From assembly GCA_013397845.1 (NCBI GenBank), contig VZTG01005436.1, forward strand, positions 1,855,638-1,919,637: 64,000 nucleotides of DNA. The letters run 5' to 3'. Positions 50,971 to 60,543 of the stretch are shown here, one piece after another. The notes beneath the pieces are model-generated. The model saw nothing but the letters and a program-made list of their open reading frames with translations, was not told the origin of the DNA and did not search any database. Positions within the stretch are counted from its first letter, which is position 1, and the number at the start of each line of letters is the position of its first letter. The DNA comes from Melanocharis versteri. Lineage: Eukaryota > Chordata > Aves > Passeriformes > Melanocharitidae. Made by a program: the position numbers and the translations under genes.

Positions 50971-51902
50971 AGGCACAGTTGGCACTGATGAAAAACCTTG
51001 TCCTGAAATAGTTGTTATATATATTTTTATAGTTGCTATGGATCTGATCTAGATTTTATACCAATTAACTTTGTAGGAAATACGTTGTAGACGTGACAGT
51101 GTTGAAGAAAGAAGTGTCGGAAAAACATCTCCTTTTTTTACAGAACTAGTGAAGATAGACTAAATGTTCACTGTGGATAAATGTGGGATTTAGCATTTCT
51201 AGAACAGTAATACTTTATAGGTCATAAAAGAACAAGTAATAATGTGACACTAATGAGTAAAGGACTTAAAGGTTTACCTGGTAAAATGAAGTGCATTAAT
51301 AAACTTAGAAAGGGATCAGCCGCAGCTAACAAAAGGATGTTCCATTTTAAGTAGGAATTCAGCTTTTTTGTTACAGATGAAAAGACCTTCCATAAAATTA
51401 AAGCAGTCTGTTTATAAAGAAATTTTTTCTAAGGACCTACAAGTGAATCTGTGTTTTTCATTAGGAGGGTAGCTTTAAAGAACATATTTAAGAAACTTTG
51501 CATCTGTGGTCAAGCCAGTTTGAGGCTTTTTAAAATTGTCTGTCATTGAAATTCCTGCATCAGCAGAGACAGTTTGTGGCAGTTGCCTGTTTGGGGCAGT
51601 GGTCAACAAGTCTGGAGTTGCTGGGCACCTCTGACATCCTTTCCATGGAATTCTGTGTTCTGCCTCCAGTCTAGCAGAGTCAGGTACTATGGACTTGGTT
51701 TCACTGTCCCCAAGAACTGTAGGAGTGTTGGCCTTTTTGGGAGAAGACCTCTAGTGTGACAAAAACCAAGCAGAGAGTCGCTAAAAATGGATGACTTTCA
51801 GTGTTTGGTGTGACCACCTTTGCTTGACGATGAGTGATCAGTTAATGAGAAATGGCCTGCAAGTCGTGGCTGATTTTAGGGAGTTATTTGGAGACAATAC
51901 CT

Positions 51903-52095
51903 GGTGTGTCCCACCTAGCCCAGGGTAGGGATGGCAAGGTGTGGGGGTAGGTGTGTGTCAGAGTCAGGTGGGCTGGAAGCCAGGACAGAGGCAGGTGCTG
52001 GTGATGTGGTTGCGTTCACGTGCAGGCGAAGGTTGAAGGACAGAGAGGGTGGATGGAGGATAGGGGTTGACAGGACAGGGTGGGAGATGGAAGGG
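51903..52095 (+). other. G-rich tract upstream of distal poly(A) signals
   Basis: The + strand is strongly G-biased with few C, rich in GGTGG, GGATGG and GGGG runs. The run at 52062-52094 has four G3-4 blocks (GGGG, GGG, GGG, GGGG) with loops of about 10, 1 and 8 nt, a marginal G-quadruplex pattern in the sense transcript. Confidence 0.5.
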
Positions 52096-52321
52096 GCAAA
52101 CCAACAGCTCAGCAATGCTCTAGTGGAACGTGCATCTCAACATGGCTGTGTTATTTTTGTGCTGCTTTACCACAGCATTAAGTAGCCAGAGTGTATCCCT
52201 GAATTGGGCAATAAAAGTTAAAATAAACAATTATTAAAGAATCAACATACTTTGTATTTGCAAATCATTTGAAAAACTGCAAGGCTGCTTGCTTGTTGTT
52301 TGTGCATGAGTTTTTCAGTGT

Positions 52322-52327
52322 AATAAA
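52322..52327 (+). promoter_or_regulatory. Candidate distal CDK17 poly(A) signal (AATAAA)
   Basis: Canonical AATAAA followed by ggtatgttgtttctgtt, a good GT-rich downstream element. It is the last of three AATAAA copies between 52210 and 52327 and the last on this strand before the intergenic stretch. Confidence 0.45.
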
Positions 52328-52345
52328 GGTATGTTGTTTCTGTTC

Positions 52346-54864
52346 TGCAATGTTAAAATGGAATTAAGGGTAAGCATACATTCTGTTATTGAGGACAAAA
52401 TACATGGAAGGTATGTTGTAAATATCCCCAGGCTAAGTATTATAAACCCAGGAAATACTCGGAATTAAGGTCAGACTTAAAAGAAATCCAAACAAATCAG
52501 GGTATGGAAATACAGAGCTACAGCACATGGTGACACCGAAGAGAAATCAGAACTTACCTTGTCTGACGTGATCATTTTGTCTGGTCACTAATGAACAGAG
52601 TTGAAGTAATTCATGCACCTTGTTAGCACGTTTCAGTATCTTACTTACCTTCAGAAATTTTGGCTTTAAAACAAATGTAACATCTCTATGAAATGCTTTA
52701 ATTCTGGGAAGGAACTTGAATGCTTACTTTATGCAGTTTGGGGGGTTTTATTTTTTCAGAGATTGGGCTGTTGGAGATTTAATGCTCCCATTTGGCCTTT
52801 GCATTGTTCAGCAACATCTGTGTATCTCACCAGTATCCATGTCATACCAATTTAGGAGACTGGCAAGGTAATAAGTGCAATTACGAAACATAGAGGAAGT
52901 GTGTAGCAGTTGGAACATTGTAGCTCTGACTGTACAGGTGGGATGATTGTGAAAAGTATAAAAGCCAAGCAGATACATGGGCTTTGGAGTTCCTACCATG
53001 CACCTTTTTCATACGTGGAGTTCAGCTGCACAAAAGTCCCGTTCTCAGCCACAGTGGGAACCTGTTTTCAGAGCTGGGATTAGAGTTCAGATACTCTAGA
53101 CAGTTTTTTTTAATCTCTTGTATGTGACTTTCACTGGGCAGTACTGTGCCTCTCTCACTAACTAAGATTGATGTCAGTGGAAAACATGAACTATTTCCGA
53201 TTATTTTTGCATGTTTTCTAAAATCCTTTAACTCGTTTAAGTTCTGTAACTTTTGAGCAAACTTAAACTGTGAATGCACACATACACACGTGCAACTGTG
53301 GTAAATAACTGCTTAATTTATTGTGCTGGCTGCATTCTCCAAGCTCACTCAAGAAGCAGGCCTGCCTGAGCGCATCACTTTCGTGGTCCTCCTAGTGAAA
53401 TATGAGTCCTGCTTGGCTCAGGTGCCCTGCCTTGAAATACATTTTTCCCCAGAGAGCTATGAAGTTCCTTCTTCTGTTGCAGTGGGATCTTTCTGCTGAT
53501 GGAATTACCATGGCTGTGGATTGCAAACCAGGGAAAATGCTCTTCCCTGTCTCTTCTCCAAGTGCTCTTGCACCTCCCTCCAGGCCTTGCATGGCAGCAT
53601 CTGTGCTGTCACCTGCGCCTCCTCTTTCACACCCTGAGCTTGTTTTTTCAAAGACTGGTTTTTTCCTTTCTTTGCTGTCTTGTTATTTGATTTGCAGGAG
53701 GGGGTAGCTGGCCTGGAGCCATGTTAGGAATAATTAAGTTTACATTTATGCATTTGCGCTTCTTGCAGAGTGAATGTGAACTGATGGGAATCTTTCACAA
53801 AAGAACTCCAGCCTTTCCTAGAATCCTCTCTTCTAGGATGCTTTCTTCAAATACCAGCCCCCACCCAAGGCAGGCCGTGATGTTGATTGCTCCAGAGTCC
53901 TTCCTTGAGGTTCAGTCTGCTTTTTTCATTTAAATAAATTTATACTGCTTCTCACTCGTGCTGTCAGTCTCTTTGCCCTCAAGAAATAGGTTTGTATTCC
54001 ATCTGTGTAGGCAGAGCACTTCACGCATTAATTGGTAAGAGCAGTTTCAGTTTGGGGCTAAAACGGATTTTAAAAGTTGTAGTTTTCTGATGACTTTGGA
54101 GGGATATGCTTGTATCTGAGGCCTGTGTTTGTTTATCCTACAGGATATACAGACAGTCTGAAGATCAGAAGGGAATAGCTATGCCCTTACATAAAAGACT
54201 ACCTGTACTTACTGTGCCTTTTCTAAATTCATTTGGGTGTCATGATGGCTTCTGAAGATGTTTCCTGTAGGCACAAGATCACACAGCCTTTTAATGCAGA
54301 GAGTTGTTCTGTTAAAATTAACCCTATAGTCTTGTTTGAAAGGACCACCTCCCCTTTAAACAGAAACCTTACTGATAGTTTTTCACTTCTTTGGTAGGTA
54401 TTTCCAGATGGGTAAGTGCCTGTCTGATGAGCCCAGTTTTAGTCAGACAAAACAAATCGCTCTTTCTTGACACCATGTGTGTCAGGTCTTTTCCTACAGT
54501 TTATCACCCATCACTGTTTTCCCCACCTTGGGAGTTTTCTTTAGAACTGAAGCCTCTTACCTGTGCCAGGGCTGAAGGTGTGCACAGGCTCTTGGCAAAG
54601 CTGTGGCCCTTCTGGGGGATACTTGCTTTCCTGAAGAAACAAGGTGCAGGTAAGCCAAACATACCCTAATTGTGCACCCAGCCTGTACAGTAACTGGGAA
54701 CTTCTTGTGTACTGCTGAAGCATGAGTAAAGTGCAAATCTTACAATAAATCCCCCAAGTATGATCAAATTGCAGTTACTACCAAGAATACTGAAGAGATA
54801 AGAACTCCCATTTTGTTCCCCGGCATTGTTGGCTTGGAAGCTCTCCATGCCACAGAAATATTGA
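52346..54864. other. Intergenic stretch between the convergent 3' ends of CDK17 and ELK3
   Basis: About 2.5 kb with no supported gene. The segment 53340-53700 is somewhat GC-richer and carries overlapping ORFs of up to 101 codons with no recognisable domain. Its exact limits depend on which poly(A) sites are used. Confidence 0.6.
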
Positions 54865-54877
54865 CACTTCCACAGTA

Positions 54878-54897
54878 TTTATTTAAAAACATTTATT
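54878..54897 (-). promoter_or_regulatory. Paired distal ELK3 poly(A) signals
   Basis: Two canonical AATAAA hexamers on the minus strand, 14 nt apart, followed by a GT-rich element. They are the last such signals before the intergenic stretch shared with CDK17. Confidence 0.45.
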
Positions 54898-56189
54898 TGA
54901 TTTTTCTCTACAGTTAAAAAGATACCTGTTAATAAAATTCAGTAAATTACCAATAGAATATTTTCTTCAAAGCATAAGGCATAACAGTCTAGTGTTTCAT
55001 ATCAGTGTTAGACTTGGGAGGCTGGACTTTATTTGTATAAATACTTCCCAACAGCAAAAATTTTTGTTCCACATTATTGACTGATTTAGAAGGCAGATTT
55101 TAACAGCCTATTTTTTTCAACTGAAAAGTCAACTAGCAGAAAATGGGCTCTCTTGCTATTTTTATTCTCTCAAAGATAAGACAGCACTTCTTCCCAACTA
55201 CTGTGTCTTCCATTGTTTTATTGGATTCTCTCAGATCTTTTCCAGTAATTTTTTGAAATAGGATTTTGTCCCAAAATTGTCATTTTCTGCTGTCTTTAAA
55301 AAAAGTCCAAAATTATTTAAGGGCTGGAGGGTGGGAGGGAAGCCATGGGTGTGTTGAGCCTTTTGAGAAGAAAAAAAATCTCTCTTACTAATAGTAAAAC
55401 CTTGGAAGAAATAAAATCATGGTAATACAGGTACTTTTAAGAATCTCTTCTCTGTCACACACCCCCTCCTCTCATGGTCAGCTGGCTTTTTGCAGTGTAA
55501 TATTCAATACTACTATGTTTTCATCTTTACTTTTTAAACTCATAGTGAGAAACACTATCTCGATGCTGGGTTCTCCCATTAGCTACAGTGGCACATACAA
55601 GACAAGACTCTATGCTGCTGTTCCTGCCTTACAGGGGCAAGTAGGTATTCATGGGTTTTTAAAAATGAGGCAGGAGTCAGCTCTGTAGTGTGAAATAAGT
55701 GCCTCTCTGTAACTCATTGAAAAATATTCCGTGTACCTGGGAGGAATGCATTGGCAGAAAAATGGTCAGTCTGCAAGCCCTTGTGATTTATCTCCACTAA
55801 CTTCATCGCTCCCATCAGTACATGCTGCCTTTTCTTCCAGCCTATTCTGATTGTACTTTGTATAAAATTTGCATTCACTGATAAATTTTGCGTAGGTTCA
55901 TCTTCTCTTTTTGGCTCTGTGGGGTGGCACGTCTTGAGCTCTCGAAACGCTGAGTCAAGCAAATGACGTCCCAAGTGTTTCATTCGTTCTCCTCTTGTCT
56001 GGCGTTCAATTGCTGAGTTTATCAGCTGGTACTTACATGGATACAGCAGCTTTTTATCACTGCAAGTGGAACTGACAAGTCATTTTTGGTTGTGCGACCC
56101 AGGAGCCTGAGGAAAATTCCTGCTGTCTTTTGTCAACCACCTCTGCCCCAAAAATGGCTTTTCAACATCAGAACTGCATTAATAAAATG

Positions 56190-56195
56190 TTTATT
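56190..56195 (-). promoter_or_regulatory. Candidate proximal ELK3 poly(A) signal
   Basis: Minus-strand AATAAA in the context gctaaataaaca, with gttctgatgttg downstream. It lies at the edge of a probable ancient repeat (56196-56270). Confidence 0.35.
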
Positions 56196-56270
56196 TAGCA
56201 CCTTTCAGGTTGAAGGATCCAAAAGCACTTTACAAATAACTACACACATCATCACTGAAATGCATCCAAG
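56196..56270. repeat. Probable ancient interspersed-repeat fossil in ELK3 3' UTR
   Basis: The string tagcacctttca, aaggatcc, aaaagcactttacaaa resembles a motif seen in old amniote interspersed repeats (tagcacctttcatccgaagg, then atctcaaagcgctttacaaa). I cannot name the family with confidence. Confidence 0.4.
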
Positions 56271-57509
56271 CAGAAAATCAGCAGACAACTCACTGCATAC
56301 ATTTCAAAAAGAACGGACCGTGGCCAGCTGCTCGGCCAGAAAGCAAAGTCGAGGTTTGAATGACCTGTCACGAACAGGAATCGGATTTGGGGTTGGCTTC
56401 TAAGGTCTCATCTGAAAAACCGACAGAAAAGCTGCATTCAAGCCAATTTAGCCACCTCAGAAAACTGAAGATTTGCATCAGCCCTGCCAGGATTGGAGTC
56501 TGTGGTGCCAGGGAGTCTGGCCTAATCCTAACCTGACATTTAGATGACTAAACCATCCCCTCAAGGTAGAGGACATACCCAGTAAGTTCAAGTTGCAAGT
56601 ATATAGTAACACAATGCTGTTTTTCCATCCAGAATTCAGCTGTTTATACATAAACACCCCACATGTACAGTCTCTGCCTCTTTGCAAGCACCAGGCATCA
56701 ATTTACAGACCTGTAACTTTTCCAGCTTTGGGGGAAGGGGAAATGTGACCTTTTGAGCTTGAGTAGCTACAATAGTCTTTCCAGGGAAGTAGTAGAAGGC
56801 ACTTGGCACAGCTGAACGAAGCACCTGGAAATTACAGGGGATGATCCTCATTCCCTGGGAGGACAGAGATTACCTGCACTCTTTCCAGCTGTAGTCTTGA
56901 CAGTTCATAAGAAGTATAGGCCAAATAAATTCTGAGCAATGTCTCCTTTTCTACAGAAGTACTCTCAAATGCTGGAAATGTCTCATGAACATACACAGCC
57001 CAGTTCCTCCCTGTGGCAACTTGACAGAAGAACTTGGGCATAAATGTGTAAATGTGGCTTTGTTACTCTGAACTACATCTCCTGGCTGTAACACGGATTA
57101 CGTTTTCCACTTCAGCAAAGAAAAATTACAAGGCTATTTTTATACAATTTGAAAGCACTTAATACAAAGTTACATTAATACACTGCATCATATGGCCTAT
57201 CCGTGGAGAAAATACTGAAATACTACCATAGGGCTGTTCAATACTAGTTTTTTTCTTTCAACTTTTTATCTTAATACTAGAAAATATATAAATCATTTAC
57301 ATGACTTTATGCAAAAGAAGGCACAGCCGGTTATAGTTTACACAAGCACAATGCATAATATGCAGAAAAAGGGATTAAAAAGAAGCTTCACATCCCTATT
57401 AGATACATTGTTGCAATCCATTAAGAAAAGTACTTCATCAACAACAGAAGTGTTCAACACTTGAGAGCTATGATATAAAAAAATTATAATTCATTTAATG
57501 CATAACAGA

Positions 57510-57533
57510 TTTATATATACTTTTATATATAAA
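57510..57533 (-). other. AT hairpin in ELK3 3' UTR
   Basis: A perfect 10-bp inverted repeat (TTTATATATA / TATATATAAA) around a 4-nt spacer. In the transcript it would form a weak all-A/U stem. It could equally be a chance product of TA-repeat sequence. Confidence 0.5.
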
Positions 57534-57710
57534 CACTGTTGAAAAATGCTAACATAATAAAAGTAGATTATCCATGTAATGAAAAGTGCAAACCAAAGTA
57601 ATAAAGGGTTTCACAATGTCCTTCTCATGACACAGGAAAAACTAGCCCATAGGAGTGAAGTGAATGAAGTGTTAAATCCACCAATGCATCCTTGGTGTGA
57701 TGAGGCATCA

Positions 57711-57809
57711 TCAGGATTTCTGAGCATTTGGAGGAAGCAGTACTGGTGAAGAGGCTCTGTCCAGACTGGGGAGTGGCACTGGTATGTGACCATTTAGCAG
57801 AGTTGGAAA
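57711..57809 (-). CDS. ELK3: ELK3 terminal coding exon
   Basis: Begins FPTLL, completing the ERK docking motif FQFP, and ends NAQKS followed by TGA (complement of 57711-57713). The acceptor ctcttacag lies at 57810-57818 on the complementary strand. Confidence 0.95.
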   Translation of the reverse strand, partial: FPTLLNGHIPVPLPSLDRASSPVLLPPNAQKS

Positions 57810-60543
57810 CTGTAAGAGGCCAAAAGGTAAAGATTACTCTTTATCTCAAAACATTCAGCCCAAGAAGCACACGGATTTAGCTTTAGCAACTGGCTCCAGA
57901 AGGTTTCAAGAGTTCTGATGTCTATACAGTAAGACATACAGCAAATGCCTGCATCAGCTGTTAGGAATGCAAAACAGAGGACAAAACCTGCATAATTTGT
58001 AAATGCACGAGGATATAAAAATCTGTTACTGGCTATTTCTTATATAAAAGTTCACATAATACATTTATCATCACCCTGGGAAAGTGAACATTACAGAGGA
58101 ATCTTTGCCATCCATTCTGCTTCCAAAAATGTTTTTCAGTCTACACGCTATTAATTACAATACATCCTTTTTGTCTTTCTTTTATGCAGGAAAGAGTTTG
58201 GCAAAAGTGAAAGTTGAGATATAGTTTTAGGGCAGAAAAAGTACAACTGGGGATACAAAGCATGGGGAAAATTACTCTCAATTACAGTTTCTGCATTCGC
58301 TCAGAAACTACAAACTAGCTACGCTGGGTCATTCAGCACGCGAAGCAGAATGTATCATTGTTTATATTAACCTGCTGCTTCTGAGGTACTGTGCAAAAGA
58401 ACTTATTCAATACAGAAGCCGTATATTCCTAGTTCACGACGGCATCATAACTGCACCTTGCCTGCAGTGGCGGGTATTGACTAGTTCTTAACATCTGACC
58501 TGAGAAAAAGTAAAGCAAGTAGGTGGAATAAACTTGCTGCAGCATGAGGCAGGAATTATCCCCGTGGTAGATACTGATCTGGCCTCGAGGCCCAGCTCCA
58601 CGAGCTGTGCTGGGTTTCTGTTGGCTTGAGGGAGACAGAGCTGAGCAACTTCAAGCATCTGGTGTATTTTTACCCCTTATCAGATCAGTCCTTGCACAGC
58701 CAACTGTTGTGTAACCACCCCCTCCACATGCATACAATAATGTGCTCGTAACAAGTTTACTCCTCCAGTCAGATGCTAGTTGGTGATACCTGTCTTCCAC
58801 CACTCGGTGTAAAACCGGGCCGAGCAGCACGGTGCTGCAGGGGGTCTGGCACCACGCTCCCGCTGTGGCCCGGACTGATACCTCTGCTTTAACCACAGCA
58901 GACCTCAGGAAATGCTTCCATCACTTCTGCCAAGATTCATTAAAACACAGAGCCTGATTACAAGCTCTTCCCTGGGTATCCATGGAGTGTGGGCTGGCCT
59001 GTGCAGGCAGCCTGAGCAGAGCTCTGCCCTGACGCCTACACTGGCTGACCCATCAGTTCTCGGTGGGCTTGACCGGCCTTCAGCTGTGGTTTTCGTTTCC
59101 TGTTTGCTGTTAAAATAAGGCTTTGTGCTCTACAACTTGTCACTGTGGCCTTTGCTTGAATCAAACATCATTTATAAGGCCCTTTGGGTCTCTCAGAAGG
59201 GAAAGCCAAGGCCACTCCTCACTTTCAGTTCCCCCAGGGAATGGCCAGCATGGGTCCATACGAGCTCATCCCAGGCCTTGGTGCAGGCACTTCTCAGATG
59301 AAATGTCTGGCTGTTTCTAACCATGTGTGCAAAACTAAGGTCCAGTAGGGATTAAAGAGTTTAAATGAAACACAAATAAGGAGCCCTGAGCTCCACGGGC
59401 AGCTGGAGGTAGAAAGACTGACTATCCCAGTGCAGACAGTACCTGAGCAACTATCTGAGCTAAAGCCCAGCCCTGGATTTGGGCAGTCAGCCTCCCTGAA
59501 GGTTCACAGACTAACACAGGGTCCCTGTCCAGCAGTAGCCTTCTCCTCTGTTAGTGCTGGCACTCCACAGCAGTCGGGGTGTTCATTCCAGGGGTGTCCT
59601 CGCACTCTTCAGCTGTGCAGATGGCCATTGGGTTCCTTGCCAATCAGCAGATCAACATGATTTCTTCTGTGACTTAATGAATCAGCTGTTTTGCAGCAGC
59701 TACAGCTGGAGCTGCAAATACCATCCCCACCGTCTTCTTCCTGAGCCTCAGGCAAATGCTGCAGCAGAGTGCTGTGGCCTTCATGGGGTATTTAATAACT
59801 CTCATATTTACCACATCTCTATAAAACCTTGAGAATTTTACTCTGCCAATACTTAGGAGAGAGTGGACACAGCACTGCCTTTCTGCTGATACATATGGCG
59901 AGGTCATGCTCAGAGGTATGTCCTTGGCTGAGGATGCATGGATAACTGGCAGGAGAACTGGAAATGGAGCCTTCAGGTTCAGAGTGCCTTGTCTTTCTGA
60001 GTAAGGTCATTAGGACAAAAGGATAAACCTACACCCACCTGACTGGGTGAGACCCAAACTGTCTTGGTTTTCCCAGAGTCCATGTTCCAGCCCTCTCCCA
60101 GCTGGTCACTGACTGGTCTGCACTCCCTTACTGCAGCTCTGACAGCTCTGTCACCTGCTCTCTCCAGGGTCCAGCATTCATTTCTCTTTCCTTCACACAG
60201 TATGCGTGTGCTTGCTGCTGCAGACACTGCCCTGTAGGTTCTGACTGCGCTGCTAAGGATTGGAAGAGGGTACAAGTAAGTAGGCCTCTCTTCACAAGTG
60301 CCTGTTAATGCCTGTATTTTCCTGATCTGTTTGAAAAGCTCCAGACTCACGTGAGGAGATGTTCCCGCAATGTCTCCTCCATACATTTAGCAATGAAACC
60401 TGTGCATTGGGAAGACCTACCTGGAACAGAGTGTTTGGTCCCTGCAGCCTGGCAGGACTCAGAGGAGCAACAGGACTGAGGCTGCTCCAGAAGTGAATGC
60501 TGGACAGCAGCGGGCTGGGGGTCAGCAATAATCCATTGGGGGT
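57711..60543 (-). CDS. ELK3: ELK3 (NET/SAP-2) ETS ternary complex factor, last two coding exons, 5' partial
   Basis: ELK3 is a nuclear ETS-domain factor that binds serum response elements with SRF; it represses until ERK phosphorylates its C-terminal activation domain. Two minus-strand exons are present: 60421-60543 (41 codons, phase 0 both ends; acceptor cttgcag, donor gtaggt) and 57711-57809 (32 codons plus TGA; acceptor ctcttacag). The first reads TPNGLLLTPSPLLSSIHFWS then SLSPVAPLSPARLQGPNTLF and Q. The second reads FPTLLNGHIPVPLPSLDRAS then SPVLLPPNAQKS. This is the C-box: FWSSLSP holds the ERK-target serine equivalent to ELK1 Ser383, several SP/TP sites surround it, and the ERK docking motif FQFP is formed across the junction. 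From memory it differs from human ELK3 at only a few positions. The ETS domain and the large central exon are beyond the right edge. The gene converges on CDK17. Confidence 0.95.
57810..60420 (-). other. ELK3: ELK3 last intron, 2.6 kb
   Basis: Moderately GC-rich compared with the CDK17 introns, with several 60-90-codon chance ORFs. No repeat or RNA gene was recognised. Confidence 0.8.
60421..60543 (-). CDS. ELK3: ELK3 penultimate coding exon (C-box activation domain)
   Basis: A 123-bp exon encoding 41 residues with TPSP, LSPVAPLSP and FWSSL motifs, the MAPK-responsive transactivation segment. It ends LFQ, the first half of the FQFP docking site. Confidence 0.95.

Larger units (their letters stand above)
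48947..52345 (+). other. CDK17: CDK17 3' UTR (end uncertain) and downstream flank
   Basis: AT-rich non-coding sequence after the CDK17 stop. Three end points are plausible. (1) TATAAA at 50599-50604 followed by a GT-rich run; UTR about 1.7 kb. (2) AATAAA at 51298-51303. (3) AATAAA at 52210-52215, 52222-52227 and 52322-52327, the last followed by a GT-rich stretch; UTR about 3.4 kb. Composition changes sharply at 50.7 kb into a CpG-dense patch, which favours an end before it for at least one isoform. RNA 3' ends cannot be read from DNA alone. Confidence 0.6.
54865..57710 (-). other. ELK3: ELK3 3' UTR (end uncertain)
   Basis: AT-rich non-coding sequence following the ELK3 stop. Minus-strand AATAAA hexamers occur at 56190-56195, 55217-55222, 55028-55033, 54892-54897 and 54878-54883. 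The last pair is followed by GT-rich sequence (tactgtggaagtgtc) and marks the furthest plausible end, giving a UTR of about 2.85 kb; the 56190 signal would give about 1.5 kb. The part nearest the stop (57040-57600) is particularly AT-rich and holds a hairpin at 57510-57533. Confidence 0.55.

Noticed and set aside
59979..60386. 135-codon minus-strand ORF overlapping the ELK3 penultimate donor
   Set aside because: It is in a different frame from ELK3 and lies mostly in its intron; a chance ORF.
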